A program made the position numbers and the translations under genes. The notes beneath the pieces were generated by a model, which worked only from the letters and a program-made list of their open reading frames with translations, made no database searches and was not told the DNA's origin. A DNA stretch of 64,000 bases from assembly GCF_017308075.1 (NCBI RefSeq), contig NZ_JAFKFX010000030.1:186001-250000 (forward strand), written 5' to 3'. The DNA is from Allobosea sp. (GTDB lineage: Bacteria > Pseudomonadota > Alphaproteobacteria > Rhizobiales > Beijerinckiaceae). This document shows, in pieces, positions 18,297 to 27,905 of this stretch (positions are counted from its first letter, which is position 1; every line of letters starts with the position of its first letter).

Positions 18297-19085
18297 TCAG
18301 GTCGTCGTCGAGCTCTGCCCGGGGCGCCAGACCAGGAGCCGGTTCTCGACCATGGTCACCAGCGAGTCGATCAGGATCACGAACAGCGCCAGGATCAGCA
18401 TGCCCGAGAACACCCCGGTGACGTCGAAGACGCTTTCGGCCTCGTGGATCTTGTAGCCGAGCCCGGCCGAGGAGCCGAGATATTCGCCGACCACCGCGCC
18501 GACCAGCGCGAATCCGACCGAAGTGTGCAGGGAGGAAAACATCCAGGTCAGGGCCGAGGGCCAATAGACATGGCGGAAGAGCTGGCGCTCGTTCATGCCG
18601 AGCATGCGGGCATTGGCGAGCACGGTCGGTGAGACCTCCTTCACGCCCTGGTAGACGTTGAAGAAGACGATGAAGAACACCAGCGTGAAGCCGAGCGCCA
18701 CCTTCGACCAGATGCCGAGCCCGAACCAGAGCGCGAAGATCGGCGCCAGCACGACGCGCGGCAGGGCGTTCGCCGCCTTGATATAGGGATCGAACACCGC
18801 CGCCAGCAGCGCATTCCTGGCGAAGGCGAAGCCGAAGAAGACACCGGCGGCCGAGCCGATGACGAAGGCGAGCACGGTCTCGGTCAGGGTGATGCTGAGA
18901 TGCCAGTAGATCTCGGCACCGGTGAGCTGCTTCCAGGTCCGCGCCAGCACGTCGAACGGCGTCGAAAAGAAGAAGCGGATCGTCTTGACGTCGCCGAAGA
19001 TCGGGAAATTGCTGATCACGTGCCAGATCGTCAGGACGACGACCATCACCAGGATCTGCAGCAAGAGCAGCTTGAGTCGGCTCAC
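18297..19085 (-). CDS. ABC transporter permease (NitT/TauT family)
   Basis: Predicted 262-aa membrane protein with six hydrophobic segments. The EAA loop, which contacts the ATPase, is at TVLANARMLGMNERQLFRHVYWPSA. Its start overlaps the ATPase stop codon by four bases (ATGA), a sign of translational coupling. Length is normal for SsuC/TauC-type permeases. Works with the binding protein 17142 and the ATPase 19082. Confidence 0.92.
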   Translation of the reverse strand: MSRLKLLLLQILVMVVVLTIWHVISNFPIFGDVKTIRFFFSTPFDVLARTWKQLTGAEIYWHLSITLTETVLAFVIGSAAGVFFGFAFARNALLAAVFDPYIKAANALPRVVLAPIFALWFGLGIWSKVALGFTLVFFIVFFNVYQGVKEVSPTVLANARMLGMNERQLFRHVYWPSALTWMFSSLHTSVGFALVGAVVGEYLGSSAGLGYKIHEAESVFDVTGVFSGMLILALFVILIDSLVTMVENRLLVWRPGQSSTTT

Positions 19086-19957
19086 GGGCTTCCCTCCCCG
19101 ACCAGTTCCTTGCCCTCGCCCATGGCATAGGCCTTCTGCACCTCGATCCTCAGCGACGACCAGATGTCGCGATGGATCTCATGGAAGGCCTTCTCCAGCC
19201 TGATCTCGGCGATGTCGCGCGGGCGCGGCAGCGGCACCTTGTAGTCGGCGACGATGCCGGCGGCAGGGCCGGCCGACATCACCACGACGCGGTCGGAAAG
19301 CGCGATCGCCTCCTCGAGATCATGGGTGACGAAGATCAGCGCCTTGCGATCCCTCGACCAGAGGTCGAGCAGGAGATTGCCCATGATCTGGCGGGTCTGC
19401 GCATCGAGCGGGCCGAACGGCTCGTCCATCAGGAGGATCTCGGGGTCGCGGATCAGCATCTGCGCCAGCGCCACGCGCTTGCGCTGGCCACCCGACAACA
19501 TGTGCGGGTAGCGCTCGGTGAAGGCGCGCAGGCCGACGCGGGCCAGCCAGTCGCGGGCCCGCTTGTCGGCCTCGGCGTCGGAGACGCCCATCGGCTCCAG
19601 CGCCACCTTGACGTTGTCGAGCGCCGTCTTCCACGGCATCAGCGCGTCCTGCTGGAAGAGATAGCCGGCGCGCCGGTTGAGCCCGACGAGCGGCTTGCCG
19701 AAGATGTCGACCTTGCCGGCCGAAGGGGTCAGCAGCCCGGCAGCGGCGTTGAGCAGGGTCGACTTGCCGCAGCCGGTCGGTCCGACCACCGAGACGAACT
19801 CGCCGCTGGCGACGCTGAGGTCGATCGCCTTCACCGCCTGGTAGCGCGTCCCGCCCTTGAGATGGAAGGTGATGTCCAGCCCGCTCAGGCGGACCGCTGG
19901 TGCCGAGGCGGCACTCCCCGCGCCCGCCGCACCCGGCGGGCTGTCTTCAGACTGCAT
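19082..19957 (-). CDS. ABC transporter ATP-binding protein (NitT/TauT family)
   Basis: Predicted 291 aa. Walker A is GPTGCGKSTLL, signature is LSGGQRKRVALAQ, Walker B is EILLMDEPFGPLDAQ and the H-loop is VTHDLEEA. All the catalytic parts of an active ABC ATPase are present. I used ATG 19957; the frame runs open to 20065, but the N-terminal 36 residues there look unconserved. Nearest match by pattern is the SsuB/TauB/NrtD group. It is first of the operon. The promoter should lie in 19958-20160, shared divergently with DedA; I see no operator there. Confidence 0.93.
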   Translation of the reverse strand: MQSEDSPPGAAGAGSAASAPAVRLSGLDITFHLKGGTRYQAVKAIDLSVASGEFVSVVGPTGCGKSTLLNAAAGLLTPSAGKVDIFGKPLVGLNRRAGYLFQQDALMPWKTALDNVKVALEPMGVSDAEADKRARDWLARVGLRAFTERYPHMLSGGQRKRVALAQMLIRDPEILLMDEPFGPLDAQTRQIMGNLLLDLWSRDRKALIFVTHDLEEAIALSDRVVVMSAGPAAGIVADYKVPLPRPRDIAEIRLEKAFHEIHRDIWSSLRIEVQKAYAMGEGKELVGEGSP

Positions 19958-20169
19958 CAGTGTCGTTTCCCCCGCCGAGTACAGCGCCGCGCCTTGCAGG
20001 CACCGGCTGCCCCGGTCGATTTTTCCCGTCGGCGGCGAGAGTAGGCGATCATCCGGCGAAGGCAACCCGTACGATAGCAGAGCGCCGCGGCAGTTTTTTA
20101 ACGCCGGCCAGCTAGCGAAACGCCGAAGCTTCTGTTGTATCGCTGCATTCCCTTGAAGGAGACCGGCCG

Positions 20170-20709
20170 GTGACCGCGCAACTCGACCTATGGATTCAGG
20201 CTCTCGTCGAGTTCATGCGCACCAACCAGCAATGGGCGCTGCCGATCGTCTTCTTTGTCGCCTTCGCCGAATGTGTCGCGATCTTTTCCTGGCTGGTGCC
20301 GGCCACGCTCTTCTTCACCGCCTTCGGCGCGGTCGCCGGCGCCTCCGGCCTCGACCTGATCCCGCTTTCGTTCGCCGCCTCGCTCGGCGCGGCCTTCGGC
20401 TTCTGGCTGTCCTACTGGGTCGGCCTCCGGCTCGGCCCGCGTGTCGACGACTACTGGCCGCTGCGCGACAATCCCAATCTGCTGCGCAAGGGCCACGACT
20501 TCTTCGAGAAATGGGGTTTTCTCGGCATCATCATCGGCCATTTCGTCGGGCCCGTGCGGGCGGTGATCGCGCTGGTCGCCGGCATCGTGCAGATGCCGTT
20601 CTGGCTCTTCCAGCTCGCCAATTTCGTCGCCTCCTTCGCCTGGGGCTTCGGCCTGCTCTATGGCGCCGGACGCGCGACGGAGATGATGATGCAGTTCACC
20701 GGCAAATAG
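20170..20709 (+). CDS. DedA family membrane protein
   Basis: Predicted 179-aa protein with five hydrophobic segments and a DedA-type EFFEKWGFLGIIIGHFVGPVRAVIALVAG core (the GR/GP-arginine region essential in the family, around residues 113-135). GTG start at 20170 preceded by AAGGAG. DedA proteins act as membrane flippases or transporters that affect lipid distribution and division. Divergent from the ABC operon. Followed by a GC hairpin at 20753-20780. Confidence 0.87.
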   Translation: MTAQLDLWIQALVEFMRTNQQWALPIVFFVAFAECVAIFSWLVPATLFFTAFGAVAGASGLDLIPLSFAASLGAAFGFWLSYWVGLRLGPRVDDYWPLRDNPNLLRKGHDFFEKWGFLGIIIGHFVGPVRAVIALVAGIVQMPFWLFQLANFVASFAWGFGLLYGAGRATEMMMQFTGK

Positions 20710-20752
20710 CGACGGCGCCCCTCCGAAACGTTCCGCCGAAACACAACGCCAG

Positions 20753-20780
20753 CTGAACGGAGGTCTCAGACCCCGTTCAG
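20753..20780 (+). terminator. Hairpin downstream of dedA
   Basis: CTGAACGG (20753-20760) pairs with CCGTTCAG (20773-20780), and an inner GGTC/GACC continues the stem through a one-base bulge, leaving a TCA loop: about 12 bp. It starts 43 nt after the dedA stop. No T-run follows, so this may be a Rho-assisted or processing hairpin. Confidence 0.45.
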
Positions 20781-20912
20781 GCTGTCCGGCCGAAAGTCCG
20801 GCCATCGCGTCGAGACCGGCCTACCCGGTTCGCAACCGACGCGGCGGCGCGGACGGCCCGGCATCCGCGCGGCTCGAAATCCTCCGGGCAGGACTTAACA
20901 GGAGTCCATGCC

Positions 20913-21275
20913 ATGACCCTCTCCCGCTTCGCCACCGGCCTCGCCGCGCTCGCCCTCGCCGCCGGCCCGGCCCTCGCGCAGACCGCGACCCAACCTGCGA
21001 CCCCGGCCAAGCCGGCGGCCCCGATGACGACACCCGCCGCTCCGGCCGCGAAACCCGCAGCGCCCGCCGCGACGCAGGCCCAGGCCAAGAAGATCAACAT
21101 CAACACCGCCAGCGCCGCCGAGCTCGACACGCTGAAGGGCATTGGCGAGGCCCGCTCGAAGAAGATCATCGAGGAGCGCGCCAAGGCGAAGTTCAAGAAT
21201 TTCGACGATCTGGTGAAGCGCAACGTCCTGCCGGCCAATGTCGAGGCCGACATCAAGGACAAGATCACTTTCTGA
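20913..21275 (+). CDS. Exported helix-hairpin-helix protein (ComEA-like)
   Basis: Predicted 120 aa. Signal peptide (residues 1-21, ending at LAQ), a 30-residue Ala/Pro/Thr-rich linker, then the ComEA-type helix-hairpin-helix domain (KKININTASAAELDTLKGIG and GEARSKKIIEERAK). ComEA binds incoming DNA in the periplasm during natural transformation; this short stand-alone type is common in Proteobacteria. The C-terminal KITF-like end is typical. No competence genes are nearby. Followed by a strong GC-rich terminator at 21284-21314. Confidence 0.85.
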   Translation: MTLSRFATGLAALALAAGPALAQTATQPATPAKPAAPMTTPAAPAAKPAAPAATQAQAKKININTASAAELDTLKGIGEARSKKIIEERAKAKFKNFDDLVKRNVLPANVEADIKDKITF

Positions 21276-21283
21276 AACTGAGC

Positions 21284-21314
21284 GAGGCCGGCCGCTGCGA
21301 AAGCGGCCGGCCTC
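21284..21314. terminator. Strong bidirectional terminator
   Basis: GAGGCCGGCCGCT (21284-21296) and AGCGGCCGGCCTC (21302-21314) form a perfect 13-bp stem with a GCGAA loop. On the plus strand GTATTTCTCC follows. It lies between a plus-strand gene end (21275) and a minus-strand gene end (21345), so it can serve both. Confidence 0.75.
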
Positions 21315-21344
21315 GTATTTCTCCGATGCCGGAGAATTGGCCTT

Positions 21345-21458
21345 CTACAGCAGACCGATCACGATCATCACGAGCAGGGCGAAAGAGGCGCCCAACGCCA
21401 GATGCGAAAGGCCGAGTTGAAGGCCATGTGACTCATGCAGCGTTCTCACCGGTTCCAT
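21345..21458 (-). CDS. Very small membrane protein, unknown function
   Basis: A 37-aa ORF starting MEPVRTLHESHG and ending in a single hydrophobic helix (ASFALLVMIVIGLL). ATG 21458 is preceded at a good distance by GGAGG, a near-perfect ribosome site, and the stop is followed by the strong terminator. That combination supports real expression. It is first in a row of three small same-strand membrane-protein genes (next at 21537 and 21808). I do not recognise the family. Confidence 0.55.
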   Translation of the reverse strand: MEPVRTLHESHGLQLGLSHLALGASFALLVMIVIGLL

Positions 21459-21536
21459 GGTCGCCTCCATCTGTTGAAAGCCGTTTCGTTCGCCGTATCT
21501 CCGTTTCTTTTCTGAAGCCGCGCCGGCCGCGCCGTC

Positions 21537-21758
21537 TCAGTATGCGATCATCTCGACCGCGATCCAGGCAACGACCGCGAGGATCAGTCCCCAGACCAGC
21601 ACCATCAGCACCGGCCTGCCGAGGAACCCCTGGCGCGCTTCGACCGGCGTTTCCACCGCCGGATCGGTATCGGAATGCGTATCGGCCCGCATCGGCGGAA
21701 TCGGCTGACCGCCTTCCCTCGGAATCCGGGACTCGCGCTCCCTGACATCCTGTTCCAT
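21537..21758 (-). CDS. Small single-pass membrane protein, unknown function
   Basis: Predicted 73 aa. The first 45 residues are charged and Pro-rich (MEQDVRERESRIPREGG, then PIPPMRADTHSD) and the C-terminus is one hydrophobic helix (VLMVLVWGLILAVVAWIAVEMIAY). The design (acidic/polar N-tail in the cytoplasm, tail-anchored helix) suggests a regulator or a bitopic peptide. Second member of the three-gene cluster of small membrane proteins. No named family recognised. Confidence 0.55.
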   Translation of the reverse strand: MEQDVRERESRIPREGGQPIPPMRADTHSDTDPAVETPVEARQGFLGRPVLMVLVWGLILAVVAWIAVEMIAY

Positions 21759-21807
21759 TGCCGTCTCCCTTCTCGGTGCCCGAAGGCCGCGTTCAGCCGG
21801 GACGCAT

Positions 21808-21996
21808 TCAGCCGTTTACCAGCTGCAACATCGCGCTCGCGAGCAGCGTGAGCCCGAGACAGCCGCCGAGCAGAGCGAGAAAGAGCCGCTCCTGCCGCGA
21901 GATCGGATGGGCCGCATGGGAACTCCCATGGCCCGCATGGTGGTGTCGGCGGCCGTGCCTGGCGGCCCGCTGCGTCAGCGTCTCCTCGTGGATCAT
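21808..21996 (-). CDS. Small histidine-rich membrane protein, unknown function
   Basis: Predicted 62 aa from ATG 21996, which has GGAG seven bases upstream (GCAGGAGCGTCCG). The N-terminal half is histidine-rich (RHGRRHHHAGHGSSHAAH), a possible metal-binding stretch, and the C-terminal half is a hydrophobic helix (LFLALLGGCLGLTLLASAMLQL). Third of the three small genes. Its 5' region is next to the ilvC terminator at 22074-22099. Confidence 0.5.
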   Translation of the reverse strand: MIHEETLTQRAARHGRRHHHAGHGSSHAAHPISRQERLFLALLGGCLGLTLLASAMLQLVNG

Positions 21997-22073
21997 CGGA
22001 CGCTCCTGCTGTTGTGACTGCAGCATCAACGCCGGCGAGGCAGCCCGGTTCCAGAGACGCTCCCGAAACGTAA

Positions 22074-22099
22074 AACGGGCACCCTCGCGGGCGCCCGTT
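22074..22099 (-). terminator. Rho-independent terminator of ilvC
   Basis: Minus-strand RNA pairs AACGGGCGCCC with GGGTGCCCGTT in an 11-bp stem (one G-U) around a GCGA tetraloop and then reads TTTACG. It begins 59 nt past the ilvC stop at 22158. Confidence 0.8.
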
Positions 22100-22157
22100 C
22101 CTGATCTTCCATGGGCTGGAAGCGAAGCCGCAATCGGCCCCGCCACCCTCCTCCGGA

Positions 22158-23862
<1,705 letters not shown>

Positions 23863-23875
23863 GGTCGGGAACAGT

Positions 23876-23890
23876 ACCGTACGTTACGGT
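23876..23890. promoter_or_regulatory. Candidate TetR operator (perfect palindrome)
   Basis: ACCGTA CGT TACGGT is a perfect inverted repeat (6-bp arms, 3-bp spacer) located 13 bp upstream of the TetR start codon at 23862. Position and symmetry fit a self-regulated TetR operator. Not verified. Confidence 0.55.
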
Positions 23891-24023
23891 TCCGTGATCT
23901 ATCCCAGGGCCCGCGGGCGTGCAAGCGGAAAGCGGCGGGGGAATGCCGGCCTACCCTGCGGCGCGCCACGGCCTATATAGGCGCAGAGCCGACCACATTG
24001 CCGAAACCCGACGGAGCCTGCCG

Positions 24024-24569
24024 ATGACCCCGCCTGCCGCTACCGCGATCCTCGATTTCTGGCGCGAGGCCGGGCCGGAGAAATGGTTCGCCAAGGACGA
24101 TGCCTTCGACGCGCTGATCCGCCGGCGCTTCCTCGCCGAGGTCGAGGCCGCCGCCCGTGGCGAGCTGAGCGCCTGGGAAGAGACGCCGGAAGGCGTCTAT
24201 GCCCTGCTGCTCCTGCTCGACCAGTTCCCACGCAATCTCTATCGCGGCTCGTCGCAGGCCTTCGCCGCCGACCCGTTGGCTCTCGCAGTAGCCGAGCGCG
24301 CCGTCGCGCGCGGCTTCGACCAGGCATTCGAGAACCCGGAACGGCGCTTCATCTACATGCCGTTCATGCATTCGGAGGACCTCGCCGACCAGCAGCGCTG
24401 CATCGCGCTCTGCGAGGCCGCCGACGACCCGGAGGGCGTGAAATTCGCGGTGATCCATCGCGACATCATCCGCGATTTCGGCCGTTTTCCGCATCGCAAT
24501 CCCGTCCTCGGCCGGCAGAGCTCGGCCGAGGAGCGGCGTTTCCTCGACGATGGCGGCTTCAGCGGCTGA
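24024..24569 (+). CDS. DUF924 family protein
   Basis: Predicted 181 aa. Recognised by the family pattern: AILDFWREAGPEKWFAKDDAFD near the start, LLLLDQFPRNLYRGSSQAFA in the middle, then RFIYMPFMHSEDLADQ and FGRFPHRNPVLGR near the end. DUF924 proteins are all-helical and of unknown function. I chose ATG 24024. The gene is convergent with HAD 24573 with a three-base gap. Confidence 0.9.
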   Translation: MTPPAATAILDFWREAGPEKWFAKDDAFDALIRRRFLAEVEAAARGELSAWEETPEGVYALLLLLDQFPRNLYRGSSQAFAADPLALAVAERAVARGFDQAFENPERRFIYMPFMHSEDLADQQRCIALCEAADDPEGVKFAVIHRDIIRDFGRFPHRNPVLGRQSSAEERRFLDDGGFSG

Positions 24570-24572
24570 AGC

Positions 24573-25298
24573 TCAGCCGCCCACCTCCTCTCGATGCGCC
24601 TGCGCCAGCTCGGCCAGGCTCTTGAAATGGAAATCGACATGCGGCCGCGTCGCGGGATCTTGCGTCGCGCCGCTGCCCGCCATGCCGAAGCGCCGGTCGA
24701 TCCAGGCGCGCGCCAGCCCGGCTCGCTCGGCCGGGACATGGTCGTGGAACAGGCTCTGCGCGGTGTGCAGCACCTCCCCGGCCTCAAGGCCGAGATCGGC
24801 CTCCAGATGCGCGAGCAGATGGGCGAAGTTGCGTGGATCGGGCTTGTAGGAGCCGATATCCTCCGCGGTATAGATCGCGTCGAATGCGACGCCGAGCTTG
24901 CGATTGCTGGCGGCGAAGCTCACCCGGTCGACATTGGAGAGGATCACCAGCCGGTAGTGCCGCTTGAGATAGGCGAGCGCCCCGGCGGAATCCGGGAAGG
25001 CCGGCCAGTCCGGCACCGAGCCGCCGAAGCGCTCGTTCAGATCGGCGTGGATGGCGACGCCCAGATCTTTGGCGAGACGGGCATGGACAGCGGCGAGCAA
25101 CGTCGAATAGCGCAGCGACGGCGCCGCCTCCTCGAGCTCGCTCTCGATACGACTGAAGCGCGCCAGCGCGTCTTCGCGTCCAAGATCGAGCCGGCCGGCG
25201 CTGATCAGCGGCTGCAGCGCGTTCCAGATGCCGGTCTCCCAGTCGATCAGCGTGCCGTAGCAATCGAAGGTCAGGACCTTGAAATCAGTGAGTTTCAT
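24573..25298 (-). CDS. Haloacid dehalogenase type II-like hydrolase
   Basis: Predicted 241 aa HAD-superfamily protein. The catalytic Asp is in VLTFDCYGTLIDWETG, the family form with DCYGT. Later motifs include LVILSNVDRVSFAASNRKLG (motif II Ser/Thr) and YKPDPRNF (Lys of motif III). Members include (S)-2-haloacid dehalogenases, but many unclassified relatives exist, so the substrate is uncertain. Next in the same strand is the AraC gene, separated by a palindromic repeat. Confidence 0.82.
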   Translation of the reverse strand: MKLTDFKVLTFDCYGTLIDWETGIWNALQPLISAGRLDLGREDALARFSRIESELEEAAPSLRYSTLLAAVHARLAKDLGVAIHADLNERFGGSVPDWPAFPDSAGALAYLKRHYRLVILSNVDRVSFAASNRKLGVAFDAIYTAEDIGSYKPDPRNFAHLLAHLEADLGLEAGEVLHTAQSLFHDHVPAERAGLARAWIDRRFGMAGSGATQDPATRPHVDFHFKSLAELAQAHREEVGG

Positions 25299-25418
25299 CG
25301 CGGTTGTTCCTCATGGCCTTGGGTCGCGTCGACCGTAGCGAGGGCCCGGCAAGCTGTGATGAGGCAAAGCTCCGAACGGCTTGACCGAAACTGCGCTTCT
25401 TCATCCGCTCTCCCAGGT

Positions 25419-25532
25419 CCTCATCCTGAGGAGGCCGCGTGAGCGGCCGCCTCGAAGGATGATCCAGGAGGCTCCTGAGACAGCTGAAGCATCCTTCGAG
25501 ATGCAGCCTGACGGCTGCTCCTCAGGATGAGG
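25419..25532. repeat. 114-bp nested palindromic intergenic repeat
   Basis: Outer perfect 14-bp inverted repeats CCTCATCCTGAGGA (25419-25432) and TCCTCAGGATGAGG (25519-25532), inner 11-bp CTCGAAGGATG (25451-25461) and CATCCTTCGAG (25490-25500), and a small CAGGAG/CTCCTG core. The whole can fold into one long cruciform. The element is of the type scattered in many Hyphomicrobiales genomes; it carries no ORF. It lies between two same-strand genes. Confidence 0.75.
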
Positions 25533-25543
25533 GCTGTGAGGGA

Positions 25544-26284
25544 CTAGCCGCCTCGCCGGGTCGCCGCGCGGAACTCCGATGGCGTCAGGCCGAAGCGCCG
25601 CTTGAACTGCCGATTGAAGGAGGAGGCGTTCTGATAGCCGAGCCCGTAGGCGATCTCGGAGATCGGCAGCGCCGTCGTAACCAGCCGGTCGGCCGCCTCG
25701 TCGAACAGCAGCGTCAATTGCGCCTGTCTCGGCGACTGCCCGGTCGTCGCCCGGAACAGCTCGTGGAAGCGGCTCTGACCGAGGCCCGCCGCCTTCGCCA
25801 TCTGCGAGACGCTTCCTGGCCGCGTCTCATGAGCGACCTCGAGCACGCGGCCTTCCGCGCGTGACAACGGCCGCGAAAATGTCTGCGGCTCGAGCAATTG
25901 CAGCCCTGCCAACGCCATGCGCGCCGCATCGCCTGCCCGGCAGGCCCCGGCCTCGACCTCGGCGCCGAGCTGGCGGAACATCCGCCACAGCCAGGGCTCG
26001 ACCCGCGTCAGCGACGGCGCGGGGTCGCGCAGCAGCGCCGGAGCGGCCTCGCCCGCGAACGCGTTCGCCTCGACATCGAGGATGAGCATGCTGCAATCGG
26101 CGGTCGGCTCGAAATCATGCGCGTGGTCGCGCGGAATGACCGCGACGCAATTGCTCGAGACGACACTGCGGTGCCCCTCGACATCGAGCCGCATCGCACC
26201 CTGCATGGGCAGCAGAATCTGAGCGTAGTCGTGGCTATGGCGGTCGGCGCCACGATAGCTGCGGATTTCGAGTTGGATCGACAT
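25544..26284 (-). CDS. AraC family transcriptional regulator
   Basis: Predicted 246 aa. N-terminal cupin-like sensing domain with RHSHDYAQILLPMQGAM (His-rich strand) and a C-terminal pair of helix-turn-helices: MAKAAGLGQSRFHELFRATT then ISEIAYGLGYQNASSFNRQFKRRFGLTPSEFRAA, the classic AraC signature. The effector is unknown. It is not close to a transporter or enzyme gene that would hint at a target. Confidence 0.92.
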   Translation of the reverse strand: MSIQLEIRSYRGADRHSHDYAQILLPMQGAMRLDVEGHRSVVSSNCVAVIPRDHAHDFEPTADCSMLILDVEANAFAGEAAPALLRDPAPSLTRVEPWLWRMFRQLGAEVEAGACRAGDAARMALAGLQLLEPQTFSRPLSRAEGRVLEVAHETRPGSVSQMAKAAGLGQSRFHELFRATTGQSPRQAQLTLLFDEAADRLVTTALPISEIAYGLGYQNASSFNRQFKRRFGLTPSEFRAATRRGG

Positions 26285-26362
26285 CGCTTGCGCACCGGCG
26301 AGGGATCATGCGGCCCATTTGCCGCCGAACACCGCGCACGATCAAGGGCTACTTGTCGCGGC

Positions 26363-26578
26363 TCAGCCGCCGCCCTGCTGAGCCGCAAGCCGCTGCAGGA
26401 AGATCGCGATGACGGTCAGACCGAACCCGGCCCACCACAGCGGCGAGCGCAGGCTCCTGCCGCTGCCGAGAGGCTCGGGCTGGGCCCGGCCCGAAAGCCG
26501 CTGCAGGATCGGCCAGGTAAAGCAGGCGAGGCCGAGGATGCCGAGGCCGAGCGCGAACTGTTCCAACCCCATCATCAT
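26363..26578 (-). CDS. Small two-helix membrane protein, unknown function
   Basis: Predicted 71 aa with two hydrophobic helices (EQFALGLGILGLACFTWPIL and PLWWAGFGLTVIAIFLQRLAAQ) joined by a polar, Arg/Gly-rich loop. Start is one of three consecutive ATG codons; the first (26578) has GGGAGG at a good distance. The gene is same-strand with AraC upstream and ilvN downstream; no family name recognised. Confidence 0.55.
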   Translation of the reverse strand: MMMGLEQFALGLGILGLACFTWPILQRLSGRAQPEPLGSGRSLRSPLWWAGFGLTVIAIFLQRLAAQQGGG

Positions 26579-26658
26579 GCGCCAACCCTCCCGGCCGCGA
26601 AGGCCGAAAGGCCGTATCCATCAACCATGCGGGGGCTCCTTCATCGCGCTGGCCGATC

Positions 26659-27198
26659 TCACATCGCATCCGGGCCGCGGCTCATCGCGGCGATGCCGGT
26701 GCGCGACACCTCGGTCAGGCCGACCACGGTCATCAGCTTGATGAAGCGCTCGATTTCCTCGGTCGAGCCAGTCAGCTCGAAGACGAAGGAGGTCAGCGAG
26801 GCATCGAGGGTGCGGGCGCCGAAGGCCGAGGCGAGACGCATCGCCTCGACGCGGTGATCGCCCTTGCCGACGACCTTGAGCAGGCAGAGCTCGCGCTCCA
26901 GCGCCTCGCCCTGCAGGGTCAGGTCAACGACGCGGTGCACCGGCACCAGCCGGTCGAGATGCGCCTTGATCTGGTCGATGACGCTCGCCGTGCCGGAGGT
27001 CACCACCGTGATGCGCGAGATGTGCTTCTCATGCTCGGTCTCGGAGACGGTCAGGCTCTCGATATTGTAGCCACGGCCGGAGAACAGCCCGGCGATCCGG
27101 GCCAGGACGCCGGGTTCGTTGTCGACGATCACCGCCAGCGTGTGACGGGCGATCGGCTGGGCGGTCGGGGCGGTCGGATAATGCGTCGTGTTCATCAT
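26659..27198 (-). CDS. ilvN: Acetolactate synthase small (regulatory) subunit
   Basis: Predicted 179 aa with an ACT domain (HTLAVIVDNEPGVLARIAGLFSGRGYNIESLTV near residues 18-50), the valine-binding feedback module, and the family's C-terminal half (SAFGARTLDASLTSFVFELTG). Start codons 27198 and 27195 are adjacent; the GST stop (27195-27197) overlaps, so translation of ilvN is coupled to GST. It works with IlvB (28757) to control acetolactate formation, yet ilvB and ilvN are separated by a racemase and a GST gene, which is unusual. Confidence 0.92.
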   Translation of the reverse strand: MMNTTHYPTAPTAQPIARHTLAVIVDNEPGVLARIAGLFSGRGYNIESLTVSETEHEKHISRITVVTSGTASVIDQIKAHLDRLVPVHRVVDLTLQGEALERELCLLKVVGKGDHRVEAMRLASAFGARTLDASLTSFVFELTGSTEEIERFIKLMTVVGLTEVSRTGIAAMSRGPDAM

Positions 27199-27905
27199 TG
27201 GGCCTTGCTGCGGCTGAGATGGGGGCGAAAATCCTCGAGGACCGGCTCGTCGGCCTCGTCCTCCTCGATGATCCAGGGTTCGGCGAGCGCGGCCGTGCGC
27301 CAGGACTTGTAGCCGCGCGTCGCCTGTACCGCCTCGGCATAGGCGGCACTGACGGGGTCGAGCCCGATGCCGTAACCGGCGAAGCGCGCCACGACCGGCG
27401 CGAACATCGCGTCCGCGGCGCCGAAGGCACCGAACAGGAAGGGCCCACCCTCCCCGAACCGAGCCCTGGCGTCCCGCCAGATCGCGGTGATGCGCGCCAC
27501 ATCGGCGGCGACGCTGGGGCCGCGGTCGCGCGCGTGGAACCCGCGCCCCAGATTCATCGGGCAGGCGCCGCGCAGGGCCGCGAAGCCGGCATGCATTTCG
27601 GCCGCGATCGAACGCGCCATGGCGCGTGCCGCCCGCTCGCGCGGCCAGACCGGCAGCTCGGGCCTGAGTTCGGCGACATGGTCCATGATCGCCAGCGTTT
27701 CCCAGACCTGGATCTCGCCGTCGAGCAGCGCCGGCACCTTGCCGGCCGGAGTGAAGGCCGAGATCGCGCGCTTCCATTCGGGATCGTCGAAGGTCTGCCC
27801 GAACGGGATCAGGACCTCCTCGAAAGGGATGCCGAGCTCGGTTAGCAGCAGCCAGGGCCGCAGCGACCAGGACGAGTAGGTCTTGTTGGCGATGACCAGT
27901 TTCAT
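27195..27905 (-). CDS. Glutathione S-transferase family protein
   Basis: Predicted 236 aa with the thioredoxin-like N-terminal domain (KLVIANKTYSSWSLRPWLLL) followed by an all-helical C-terminal domain. The N-terminal active site is a Ser/Tyr type with TYSSWS, a pattern found in the YfcF-like group. It probably conjugates or reduces an organic substrate with glutathione. Overlaps the racemase gene (27902) and ilvN start by four bases each, so all three are co-translated. The insertion into the ilvB-ilvN pair is a notable oddity. Confidence 0.82.
   Translation of the reverse strand: MKLVIANKTYSSWSLRPWLLLTELGIPFEEVLIPFGQTFDDPEWKRAISAFTPAGKVPALLDGEIQVWETLAIMDHVAELRPELPVWPRERAARAMARSIAAEMHAGFAALRGACPMNLGRGFHARDRGPSVAADVARITAIWRDARARFGEGGPFLFGAFGAADAMFAPVVARFAGYGIGLDPVSAAYAEAVQATRGYKSWRTAALAEPWIIEEDEADEPVLEDFRPHLSRSKAQ

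Noticed and set aside
15870-18632. Open frame of 920 aa covering HWE kinase and ABC genes in antisense
   Set aside because: Runs across several real genes and intergenic gaps; no domain, so shadow.
19958-20169. Possible riboswitch ahead of the NitT/TauT ABC operon (for example an NMT1-type motif)
   Set aside because: I found no conserved core or stable multi-stem fold; an Infernal run would be needed to reopen this.
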